Positions 38,802 through 50,600 of a stretch of DNA of 64,000 bases are shown piece by piece. The position numbers and the translations under genes were made by a program. The stretch is from the NCBI GenBank assembly GCA_013398295.1, contig VZSF01009119.1, positions 195,072-259,071 on the forward strand, read 5' to 3'. The stretch comes from Chionis minor. Lineage: Eukaryota; Chordata; Aves; Charadriiformes; Chionididae. The stretch's first letter is position 1. The number at the start of each line of letters is the position of its first letter. The notes below the pieces were generated by a model. That model had not been told where the DNA came from, searched no databases, and saw only the letters and a program-made list of their open reading frames with translations.

Positions 38802-38946
38802 TGCCCGAATACTGGAGAAGGCCCGGCAGCAGCTACAGGAAGAAATACTACGGGTTCAGAGCCAGCTCTTGGATGAGAAGAAGAAGCGTGAGCAGCACGA
38901 AGCTCTGGTCAGACGGCTGCAGAAGCGGGTGCTGCTGCTCACCAAG
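38802..38946 (+). CDS. MAD1L1: Internal coding exon of MAD1L1 (spindle checkpoint protein MAD1)
   Basis: MAD1 is a coiled-coil protein that recruits MAD2 to unattached kinetochores and nuclear pores and catalyses its conversion to the checkpoint-active form. The exon is 145 bp: one base completes a codon from the previous exon, then 48 full codons follow, starting [14 protein letters not shown] and ending [12 protein letters not shown], and it ends in phase 0. The sequence is rich in E, K, R, Q and L with regular leucine spacing and no proline or glycine, as expected of a long coiled coil. From memory it aligns with roughly residues 355-405 of human MAD1, upstream of the MAD2-binding motif; the highly conserved stretch is [10 protein letters not shown]. 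The acceptor is TATCTTTTCTAG (ends 38801) and the donor AAG|GTGAGT (38947 on). CTGAC branch-point-like motifs lie at 38745-38754, and another possible branch site is near 38777. The first base T fits the serine codon expected at this junction. The neighbouring exons lie outside the window. Confidence 0.93.
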
Positions 38947-41900
38947 GTGAGTTTGTAGATAACGTTTGGAAAAGCCCGTGTCCTTATTTCTTTCCCCCAG
39001 ATGCAGTTCTTGCTATTTCTTCCTTGTTCACCTCTGTAACGCGTACAACAAAGGTGCTGTGGGGTCTTTGCAAAGTGGGTGCTGTAAGAGAAGTGAAACT
39101 TGTTTTTAGGGCTGCGTTAGTAAAAGTACCAGCTCACCCTAAGGCTCTGCTGCTGCTCCCCCCATCCGGGCTCGTGCTGTGTTGGCGATACGTAGCTTCA
39201 TCTCAGGCCTGGCGTTTGTGTGAGGGCAGAGAATTGAATCATGTTGTCACTAGAGTGTTTTGAGCCACTGAAGGGAATTTATAATGGCTTTGGCTGCATC
39301 GCCTCCTTTCCTAAAGAGAATGAAACGACAGCACCTTGTCAACTGTTCCTGTGGAAAAACAATTTACAGAGAGTAAGAGATTCGCCTTCCTCTTACGCTG
39401 AAAGTCTGTTCGAATGTAATGGTAGGCACTAGACCAGTAAATTGAAAATATGTTTTAGGATTCTTTCTATAGGATATATCAAAGAAGTCTGCATTATCCT
39501 ATATCAGGTGTGCTCTCGTGATGAAATTCTATACAATAATTTTGAAGTCTGTAGAGCATTGAAAACTTTATATTAAATTCGGAGAGCGCTTTTTACCCAA
39601 AGGGAATAATAATTCTCTATAGTCAAAATGATGGGTACTTCACTTTCCAAGAACACTCCTCACGGCGCTTCCCTCAGCTGAGCAATCTCCAATCTCCCTG
39701 GTGGTGTAAAGCTGCTCACGGAAATAAGCTCGTGTGTGTGTGCGCAAGGGCAGGCGGGAGTAGTTCGAGCGAGCCCTGCGGACGGGGAGGAAAGGTGCCG
39801 GGATGGGAGTGTGTGGGCAGGAGGGAAAGGAGCTCTTCTCTCGCTTTTGCGTGAGGCTTTTATTTTCAGTATCAGCATTTTGGTCATTTTTAATTGTGCT
39901 GCACCCAGTTCTTCGTAGTTGCGTGTCATTGTTAAGCCGGAGAGTCTGAGACGCACGGTGTGGTGAGCGGGGCTTCTGGAAGCACGAAGCGACTGCTTTG
40001 CGAGAGGGTGTTCTGTCAGGTCTTCTGGCTGGAGAATTTGGTGCCGTGGAGAGTCACATAAGCGAGAAGAGAAAAATGACATCAGTACTTTCTGCTTTGC
40101 ACTGGGGCAGGCACTGCAGTCAGGGTGGATGGACCAAACTCTCTCCGTGGAAGCGGAAAAGGCATCTCTTCCCAGTCGTTCCACCTCCCCCAGCAGCAGC
40201 CAGCCCTCCATACTGTTCCAGTTTGGTACTGGTATAGCTGGATAGGACACAGGTAGATGCTGAACCCGATAAAAATCCTTCCTTTCCAACCTTCTCAGCT
40301 GTCTAGCGTTGTGTTGGGCTGCTCAGCCCTGAAGGGAGTTTCTCAGATGATTCCTAAAATATTCCCTTTGTTAACTTACCTACGGTCCTCAACAGAAACA
40401 TGTTTTGTCATAGAACACCAAATATCATTAGTTTTCAGTAATTCAGTTATCATTACTTTTCAGTACTGGACAAAAAGACAACAGTGCTTCCTCATGTACC
40501 CTAGTTTACATGGAAAGACAGAGCCCTTCCTTTGTTTTCTGTCCTCCCCCTGAAGAAGAGCAGAGGAGAAGTTGGAAATCTCCTTCATCAGACCATGGCA
40601 AATAAACTTGTGTTTTGACAGTGGAAGTTTTCAGTTGCTCAATGATTCCTCAAATGACCTCTTTTAAAGGAATAAAGACTTTGCTGTTCTCTGAAAATTT
40701 ATATTCCATCCAGGGAATGCTAGGGGTCCTTTGTGAAAAGTACTTGCATTATGGTACTTGGGCAATCTATCCTTGGCACTGTTTCTCCTACTGGTTGCTC
40801 TCCTTATGCAAAATCAGAGGAAGGAATTTCATTTAATTAAAAAAGTATGATATTGCGATTTAAAATGAGATTGAGCAAATATACTGCCTGTTAAAAATAA
40901 TTATTTTACATTGAAAGCATATCACCTAGAATGGTATTTAATCATCTAATTAGTGGCATCAGTAGTACAGTGTGCTTCTATGTAATTTCAGAATGCAAAA
41001 GATGAGCTCTCTCTATTGAATCTTTGTCTTGTTAAATAGGACTGTGAAAATCTAATTTGGGGGAGACAATTATATGTATGATTGAATTGCTATTGCTTTT
41101 GATAGTGTGATTTTTGCATTTGTGTATATTTGACCCTGTAGCAGGGCAGGGAATGTGTTCCTGTAAGCTGAACAATTGCGAATTGAAAGGCATCAGGCGT
41201 GTTTAACAGTGCAAGTGTAATGCAGTAACAGCTGTCCTTTCTTTGGGCTCCAGTTGTAACCTGGAAATCTCAGGTCTTGAATGTGTTTTAAAAGATCAGT
41301 CGAAAACGATAAGGTGTTCTTAATTCGATAACAGTAGTACTTAATATTTTAGTAGTAAACATACTCTCTTCAGGAGGTGCCTGCTTTTCCAATCTGATTC
41401 CTTCTCAGCTTGCATTTATGGCTATTGAATTTTTTTCCTTGAGATTCAAACACTATTTTCTGGCTTTCACAGATTGCCTGTCTCACTAGTTCAGTCTTGT
41501 TCATTTTCTACTTGCCACGGTCTCTGTCTTTCTTGGTTGCTCTCATATTTCCATTTCAGTGCATTTAACTTCTCCCTCCATTGCTTGCTTCCTCGCCTCA
41601 TTTACTTCTTTTGGGCTTTCTTGACCTTACTTCGGCCTTTCCAGTTGGGTTACTGTTTGGAATAGGTACAATTATCAGCCTGGGATAGTTCGGTGAGTCA
41701 CTACAGACCTCTCTTCCCTGGCAGACCTGAAGAACGGCGGTCTCCAGTCTTTGACATACAAGTGCAGTGGTCCAGCCCAACCAGTTCCACCTCCGGCAGC
41801 GGGCTGGCGCAGGAGCTGCCACCTGGTTATTCCTATTGACAAACTGCTGGTTAGAACACGGTAGTTGATTACTTTCTCCCATATGTCCTTGTAAATCAAG

Positions 41901-44483
41901 GCAGTGCTTGAGTTTTCTAATCTACGTGTTTTCAGTGAAACGTAAGACTGGATTTGGACACCCTAGAGGCTTTCAGACATTGATGGCTTGAAGGTAACTC
42001 CTGGAGTGTCACTCTAGTCACTTAAGGTGACGAAAAAGAAATGTTTGAAGGGATGTATTCACTCGCTCTTTTAGAAACCTGGTTGCTGGATTTGTGGGCT
42101 GTTGTACTGTCTTTTTCCTTTGGCTTTGCTCAGAGTTTTAGAGAAATCCTTAATCTCTGCTTTGTTACCTGAGGTAGTTCCCATACAGCAGTAGTGGCAG
42201 GGATCTGAAATGTTGGGGGAAGACCTAGCCCACCTCTGCCCTTTTTCCTGTCTGATCTACTGTTGTATTGGCTTTGAATGCCATGTTTACCTACAGAGTT
42301 TTGTATTTGGCTTCTGTGTTGTTCTTAAGCTTGGGAGTATTTCTCTCTTGCTGAGAGCTTTGTACACAGCTCCTGGTCTTTGTTAGGAAGTAGGCTTGTT
42401 AAAAACAGTCAGTTCTGCTAATGAATGGCTAAAATTTGAATCTCTTAGGAAATTTTATATGACATGTAGGTCTCCCAGAAAGGAAAAACCCATTCTGAAA
42501 TTCCTTATCTGAGTGCAAGCAGCTGATTGAGTCAGTATTTAATGGAAAAAAGCTCTGGTCCATTTGTTTCGGGAGAGCAGCTTTCAGGAGGCACAAACGG
42601 ACCTCGTGCAGGAGAAGGGAGGCTGGAGGAAAGCAAGGAAGGCACGCTGAAGGCTTCCCAAAGCCACCTGATGTGGAGGGCCAGAAGCTGGCTTGTGTGG
42701 ATCTTTTTTGGGTTGTCACCTCCTCCTCTCTTCATGTGGTTTTACCTGATCGTGCTCAGCCCTCGGCTGTCCTCGTTATTCAGCTGCCGCGAGGGTTCAG
42801 AACTGCCGCCCTCTTCTCCCGCAGCGCAGTTACTGCTCAAAACAGTTATTTCTTCTTTGCCCGGAGCCGGTGGCCGTAACCGCAGAGCGAGTAGGAGCAG
42901 CCTGTAGCGCAGGCGGTGGGTTTGACCGGAGAGTGAACACCCTGCTTGCTGGCACCTGCTGCGTGGTCCGTGGCAGGAAGCTCTTGCCTATTTGCACACA
43001 CAAAACCTCAAAAATGTGAAGCGCGGTTTCGTTTACTTCTTGTAACTTATCCCGAATGAGCCCAATTTGCTTCTCAAATTGTAGACTTCGTGGATGTACG
43101 CCGTCCTAATTGCATCCCTTGCTCTCGTATAAGGCGTAACGCAGCAAATGAATTAATCTGATTGTACTGCATGTTGTTGTTTTGCTGTGTTTATTTCCCG
43201 TCTGTGCATTTGTCTGCCTCTGGGTACTCCGCTGCCCGGAGAAGAGACTGAAAAATTCCATTTTCTTCTCTGAGCGTTCAACCAGCTCATGTGATCTGAT
43301 TGGAAATCCGTTTCTATTGAGACATAATTTAGGCCATCACCATAAAAGTTGGTGATTAAACAAGTATTGATTAAGCGACTCCAGCTGATTGTTGCTACCG
43401 CGTGTTCCCTGCGATACCTTCGCCAGAGTCGGTGTGAAGCGTGTAAGTGACTCCCAGAGCCCAGAATGGCAGAGACGCATCCGAAATGCGACTAGGTAAT
43501 TAAACTGTTCATTAGGCATGGCAGATGCAGAGTTCATGACTTGATTTGCCATCTGCTTTGTTTTGTAATCAGTAAAGATTTAAAATAATGCTGAAGGCTT
43601 CTCTGTCATATTGGGCCCTGCGTTATGTTTTTTTTCTTAGGAGGCAGATGATTTTAAAGTATAAGGAAGGATCCTAAAGTTCTGGGGGGTCAGCGAGGGA
43701 GGTGGATTAACCCTTTTTCTGGGATACGTAAAAATTCAGTTTTAAATATTGCACTCAGTATTGTGCTCAGTAGCAATGCAAGCAGCCAGTCTGGCAAAGG
43801 GCTGCCTTCCCACAGACCTTCTTTTGGGTGTTTCACCCTGTGCTTTGGTCTGGGGAGCAGGGAGAGCTTTGGGGCAGCGCTGAGCTGCTCCGCTGCGTTC
43901 TGGGCAGCACCGAATGCTTTTCCCTGGCTGTTATGACACGGTGCTTCTTCCTTCCTTCAACCCACTTCCAGACTCCATGTCTCTCGTTTAAGCAGCACCA
44001 TGACTGGTGCATCCCCAGCTGCGCTGCTGCCCTGCGCGCGCCGTCGGTACCTGCTGGCAGCCTGCCCCTGCCAATCCTTTCCCTCTGCTCGCTGCGTCTC
44101 CCCTTCATAGATTTTTTTATAAACCCGGGGAAGTTATCTTCCTCTCCGTGCCTGCAAATAAATACATTTAAAAGCGATGCCGCTGCTCCCTCTTCTGTGA
44201 TTCAGCGAGGCAGAGGCACATCGCCCCGCGGCGTGGGCAGAGGGAGACGAGGCACTCTGTGTTTGGAGGAGACTCAACAGCCTTTTAGATTGAGCACAGT
44301 TCCCTCTAATTTCAACTTGATTATATTAATCAGTTAAATAATATCAGAGGAAAGCTGATTGGTAGCTATGGGCGGAGGGGGATGATAGCAAGGGAAGAGA
44401 GATCATTAATGGCTGTGGGACAGAGCGGGAGAGGTCACCGCTGCCTGTGGAGTACAGGGGGGTTTGAACTGGGCTCTCCTGAA
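38947..44483. other. Intronic DNA after the MAD1L1 exon
   Basis: No gene or transposable element is recognised. The stretch around 39660-40289 is open on the - strand for 209 codons, but has no recognised domain and overlapping frames on the other strand. The region near 43020-43420 has a composition suggestive of conserved non-coding DNA (AATTAATCTGATT, TGATTAAGC), which cannot be tested here. Confidence 0.5.
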
Positions 44484-44641
44484 GTTGTGGAGGCCCCATC
44501 CCTGGAAGTGTTTAAGGCCAGGCTGGATGGGGCTTTGAGCAACCTGCTGTAGTCAGAGGTGTCCCTGCCCATGGCAGGGGGGTTGGAACTTGATGATCTT
44601 TAAGGTCCCTTCCAACTCTAACCATTCTATGATTCTATGAA
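44484..44641 (+). mobile_element. CR1 LINE, short 3' fragment
   Basis: Only the 3' UTR remains: CCCCATCCCTGGAAGTGTTT, AAGGCCAGGCTGGATGGGGC, GATGATCTTTAAGGTCCC and the tail CATTCTATGATTCTATGA (ending 44640). A severely 5'-truncated insertion of about 160 bp. Its UTR resembles the complement of the 59324 and 61739 copies rather than the 7452 type. Confidence 0.93.
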
Positions 44642-47600
44642 TTGTAATGTTTGGTATCCAGTAAGGTTGTGAATATTAATTCCCAGACTCCTCTTGTCGG
44701 GTGCCTTTTTTTAAAGGATGAGGACCAAGAGGGCTGGGTTATTGGCTAAGGCGTGCCAAGTTTTGTGAGGAGGAAGTGGGAATTGAGGGGTTGTCAACTG
44801 CTGCTGGAGACATCTTCCCTTGGGGCTGAGGAAATACCACGTTTTGCGTTTGCTTCTGTGGGTCTCTGACGGCTGCGTGTCCTGGGAGGTGGAGGTGCTT
44901 CAGGGAAAGAGAGTTCTGGGAGGATTTGTTTTAGCACTAGTTGGGTTTTTTTTTCTCCCTGCTGTGTAATCCAAATTTGTTGCAATTTTTTGGGGTAACT
45001 TCTAGTTCCTTACTGCGTCATGTTAAAGTCCGATCCACCTAACTGCCTGCTGGAGCTCGGGCAGCTGCCTCCCAAACGCAGCGGCATTGGAGGCGATGTG
45101 CGGTACCCCTCTTTGCCTGCAAGGGATGCTCTACAAAGAGATTCTGCAAATATTTATTCTGACACCACTTTTCCTCCCTGTTGGTTTTTTTAAATGGCTG
45201 TCACTGGTCTAATTCACCCTTCTTAATCATCTTGCTGTCTGCATTGTAAGGACCTTTAAGCCCTGCTCTTGCCTTCCATGTGGACCAGCTTTCTGGGGTC
45301 TATTGGCCTGATTTCACATATCTCTAGATCTCCGAGTTCGTGATTTTCCTCCTTTGGCTGTACCCCCTAAATTGTCTGCTGCTGGGTTTTGTTTAGCTTG
45401 TAACAGAATGGTCTGACTCCAGTTTTCATGGACGTCGCTACAGAAAATACAGAAGAATAAATATAAATTCTTATCAGCCTCACCATAGTCTTGACGGCGT
45501 TCCTCAAGCCGGTCGGCTCTGCGGGTACAGAATCCCAGTAGGTTGGTGGCCGTCCCTGCCTTTCCCATGAACTGGTCACAACACTTAATGAAATGGTTTC
45601 AGCTGTGGTGCCGTTGTGTAACGTCTCATCAGAGTCCCACAACACGCCAACGGCAGTTTTTGCCGAGATTCCTACAATGACAGACTAACTTTGTCCTGAT
45701 TTGATGCTTCGTTATATTCATTACGAGATCTTATTTGCCTGCTTGACATTTAAAAAATATTGTGTTTGGAATGTGTTATTTATTTTGAGACCTTTATTAA
45801 GCAACCTCAGTCTAAGGGTTTAATTGTTACTGATAGCTAAGAGTATAATTACCTCAGTAAAATATCATGACTATATTAAGCAAATGGAAATTGTCTTCCA
45901 GAATAAAGTGAGTACAAGCCATTTTCCTTCGAAACAGGCTGTTCCATGAGGCCCGCTAATATCATTTGCTAATACAATTGCAGAATCTCTCCATAAAGAT
46001 TGAATAAAGAGAGCTGAAATCGATGTGTTTGGAGAAGAAGCTATTTGTAGGGGTTTCGAAGCAGTGCACAAAGACCATTTGGAAGGAGGAAGTGTCTTTA
46101 AACCAGAAAATATTACTGTTTCTCAAGTGAGATTTGCAGATTTCCGAATGACAGGAGAAATGGGTGTTTTCTGGCAAGGGCTCCCAGACACGTGCTTGGT
46201 TTTCTTGGACAGGAGCTTCCTTACTTTGCCTGATTTGGTCATAGGTTTGCTATTTATTTTTACCCAACGAAGACAGCGGCAGAGTTGTTGAGTTCTCACT
46301 TCCTTGTCCTGCTCCAAAATGACTTCTCAACGCCTAAGAGTTCCCCTGGTAGTTCCTGACTTGACATTCCGCAGGTGTGGAAGGGCTCTCTGGCCCTGAG
46401 GTGACCGAGTTGTTCCCTGGCCGTGGGCACTGCAGATGGCTGGGATCACGCTCCCTTCCCGTTGCACCCTTTCTAGTGAGATCTTTTGCTTTGGATCTGG
46501 TGTTGCCCTAATTCTTCACAGCTAGTGGATAAACTTGCCTTTTCACTGACTTTGGATATTTTCGCTCTTTGTGTACCCTTATGGGTACCTGTAGGAGTTT
46601 GTCCTGCAGCGGCGTGAGGTGAGACGCTCCGTAGAGTGGAGCTTAGTCACCGGAGGGCTTGCCACATGGCACTCGTGGACGTGGGCTTCAGATGACCAGC
46701 CTGGAGGCAGAAGATGAATGGGCTCGTGGGCCTTGCTTCCCTTTCCCTTTTAGAAGCATGAAAGAGCTCGTAAAAATTATCTTAGCGATTTTTTTGGGAA
46801 TCAATTCTGTGTAATTGGCTCTCTTGCCTTTTTATGTGTCTGGTAAGTCATGTAATGATAAAAATGCACCGTTTATTGCTATCGTCGTATCTGGGGCTTT
46901 TGAGGTGGAGGCACAAGGACAGGCTCTGTGTTCTTATTGATGTTATGTCTGACAATTTCTATTTAAGCAAGGTGTTTAGAAAGTTTTTAAAAAATTTATA
47001 ACAATTCAGAATATGCAGTGAAGTTAAAAGTTACGAGTTGTTTTATGGGGTATTTTTGAAGTGCTATAGAAATGTGATCTTTTTTCCCAGAATACTGGCT
47101 GGATTTGTCCTTCCACCACTCGATATTGATGCTCGATGCTAAGAGGTTAGATTATGAAAATTAGAAATATACCCATAAAAGCATTTATTTGACCTTCAAT
47201 TCTCATATACTTCTCTGAGAGAAAGGGCTGTAGGACTTCTAAAGGTAAAATATTCAATAAAAAGAAATTAGGTTAATCCAATGTTATGGCTGAGAATTTA
47301 AACTCACCCAGGTCAGGTAATTCAAAGTTATAGTTCCCTTGATGTGCGTGCTGTAACATTTATTCCTTAGCTCCTCAGCCCTGAATTATGAAGGATGGTC
47401 GAGCGGATGTGGCAGAGGAGGGAAGCAGGAAGATGGATGGGTGGAATGAGGGAGTTCTTGTTAAGGGAAGTCGGGCAGAACAAACCGCCCTCCTGCGCCG
47501 CACGAGGGAGGGAGCCAGGCGCCGGCTCGGGTGGCATCCAAGGACAGGGGAAGGGACTGAGGATTTCTGAACAGCAGGCGCTGGAATGCTGGCCAGGATA

Positions 47601-50600
47601 AGCTGCACAAAAAAGGGGTTTTGCATTTCTTTGTTCCTCAAATACTTCTGGTTTGAAGGCGTTAATATCTGTGCCTCTTAGAGCGCTGGTATCGCCACAA
47701 GAGCTGCAGCGTTGAATCTCTGACTTCTCTCTGTTTTAATTCTCTGCCATAAAACTGGATTAACTGGGTTTGCTTCAAGTTGAATTGCAGTGGATTTTTT
47801 TAAAGGATAGGAGAGAGAGATAATTAAGTAATTGCACAGTAGCTCATTTCAACATGTGATGTGAGCCTCTGGTAGGAACAGCTGCACTGCTCAGACACCA
47901 GTCACTTGGAGCATCCTTTCAAATGAAGACCCAAAATCTTTATAAAACCGAAGGACTGTCTGGAGAATGAAGGAGTTTTGGATTGCTCCTGGCACAGTAT
48001 CATGCAGTACTAACTATTTTGTTCAATGCGTGTTCACAACATCTCAGGTCAAGCATTGCTTGAATTCATGAATATATTAGAAGTCAAATGAGTTTTTTCA
48101 AAGCATTTTGGAAATGGTCTTTGACCCATGATTTGTTGCATTGAGGAGAAATGAACTGTTCCCTATTTTATGAGCACATTTGCTTAGGTAGTATTTCAGA
48201 TAGAGGCAACAACATTATTTAATAGAAGCTATAGCAAATTTTAAGAACCTGTCTAGTTTCAGTTAATGAATTCTGACTGGTATCATGAGATTATTTTATT
48301 ACAAGTTTCTCAATATATGGGACATCTGCTAGGTTTTTTTTAGCGTTGTGTGGGACATCTAGACCAGGAGCTGTGAAGAACCATTAGCCACAAATTTTCC
48401 TGTTTAGGTGGAAGCAGTTTGGGACAGCGGGGGAACTGAGGCTTAGTTTTCTCTCTGTAGGAATGCCGAGCCTCAGGTTTTCCCCAGAAATATCACTACC
48501 TTTTTTGAAGTCAGGAATTTGGAAGGGGATTAACAGGTAAACAAAGTGTGAGCATGAGACAAGAAAAGATGATAAGCTTTTTACATCAAGATGATGTTTC
48601 ACTTTCTTCTGTCAGGAGGAGGAGAACTACTTTTATGGGAGTCTTAAGGATTTGTAGAGGTCAGATATAGGAAGATCCTACAACCCTATGGGGTGTCCAA
48701 GCTGCTTTTTAAGTGTAGGGAAGCAAAACCAGAGCGATGTTTAAATATATCTGTAGTTGTGTCTACATCTCCTTGCTTTCCTTGGGTACTGAAGAAAAAG
48801 AATCATCTAAGGATTCCAGCAAATGTGTCCCTCTGCTTGCTACTGTCTTGGGTCTGTAGGAGGTGGAACATGCTCACTTCGGTGCCATCCCACCCCAGGA
48901 ACTGTCTCCCGTACACAGCAGGAGGGAAGTGGGGACTACACCCTACGTGGTCTTCTAGTCACTGTTACTTTGGGCGCTACAAGAGTGGGTGTAAGGAACT
49001 GGGACAAAGTGGTTGAAGTGGAAGTAGTTAGAGAGGGGAACGTTCTTAAACTGATGGCTTTTCTGCAAGTGTTTGGGAAGGTTTGTGCTGATCTTGTGCC
49101 CAGGAGCTGCAGACACTTGGAGGGCTGGGTTTTACATCCATGGCAAATGTTTTTCACAGGAAAATTTGCATTCTGCTATTTTGCCGTGACAACCCACGCT
49201 GTGGCTGCCAGATCTGTTGTTTTCCTGCAGCTGAATACTCTTCCCCCTACCCCTTTGCTCCACCCGAGGTGCAAGAGCAGCATCCTCCCTTCAGCAGTGT
49301 TCTCCACCCTGCCGATGGCACTTTGACGCTCATGTTTGCTTGTCCTGAGTGGCCGTAAGGAGCTGTAAAAACTAAATATGGAAGGAACTGGATGCCGGGA
49401 CTCGGGGCTCGCTGTCCTTGTGTGCATTGGAAGGAGACACTCAGCCTACAAGAAGCAGCAGGTCCTAGGTGGAGCTTTGCTCTACCTGTGTAGCAGGTGG
49501 GTTTGGATTGAGGTAGATGAGGTGTGCCTGAAGCCCCATGGGACAGTGCCTCCATGTCCCTGTGTGGGACAGTGCCAAGAACTCATTCCCCTTTCAGGGA
49601 GAGGAGATGGGAGAGCAGATCCTCTTATTCCCTTTCTCCCTCTGAGCAGCAGGGTCTTCCTTCCACTGGAGAAGCAGTTGGAAGAGTCCCTGCTCCCGCA
49701 CCCTTTCTTCTCTGCCTCGCATGGGAGACACGTAGGGCACGGGACCACCACCTGGTTGTTACTGCTCATGTGGATGGGAGAGGAGCTGGGAAGACTAATT
49801 CTGTGCATGAAACAATTAAATTAAAGGGAAGCGTGGATGTGAAGTAACGATCCTCTCAGTCTGTGCACCCAGCATAGAGCCGTGTGCTTCTACGGGGCAC
49901 GTGCAAAAGGAGCGTGCAGTTCTCAGAAGGATCTAGTGTCCAAATTAGCAATTAAAGCAATTTAACTCTTCTTCTCCCCAGCGGCTGTTTTCTCCGACGT
50001 GTACGTCAGCTGCAGAAATTTTATGTTTTGCGCTTCTAACAGTAGTTCTACAATGTAAATAATATTTTCAGTTTTACAGATAAGAAAACACTTTCTAGCT
50101 TTAAAAAAATTAACTTTCTCTTGATAACACACTACCTTTTGGAGCCCAACTTGCCAGGTTGACATTTCTATTATATTAATTACAAAAGAAGAAAAGCTGT
50201 ACTTGTTTTGTCATTGGGAAATGCCATTTGCAAAGTTATTGGAAAGCTGCCCTTGTCAGAAGTGTTACTGCATTATCCCTCTGTGAGGGCCACCGCAACT
50301 GAATGGCAAGAAAAAAATGCAGAAAGAAAAAAGCAATTTCAGGAAATACAATGAAATGAAAACAAAATGCCTTTTATCCCTCTCCAACATGAAGATGTTT
50401 ATTAAGATTGCATATGTAAGAGTTTGGTGCTGGGGGGGAAAAAATGCTTGTGAACCACTCCAGGTTGTTTTCTAAAAATAAAAACCACCCTGCCAGAGAT
50501 TTTTTTTTTGACCTTTTGCATGACGGGAACACAAACAAGTGGCAATGTTACTCCGGTGACATCGCTCCAGTCCCTGTTTCAACCCGCTGTAACCCCCAGC

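Noticed and set aside
39660..40289. 209-codon open frame on the - strand, the longest in the window
   Set aside because: No recognisable domain, no conserved motif, mixed low-information composition, overlapping open frames on the + strand, and an intronic position right after a MAD1L1 exon. Length alone is compatible with chance in 64 kb.
48823..49326. 167-codon + strand frame, with another (169 codons) at 56089-56598
   Set aside because: Both lack recognisable domains and credible flanking splice sites, and overlapping frames are open in the same places.
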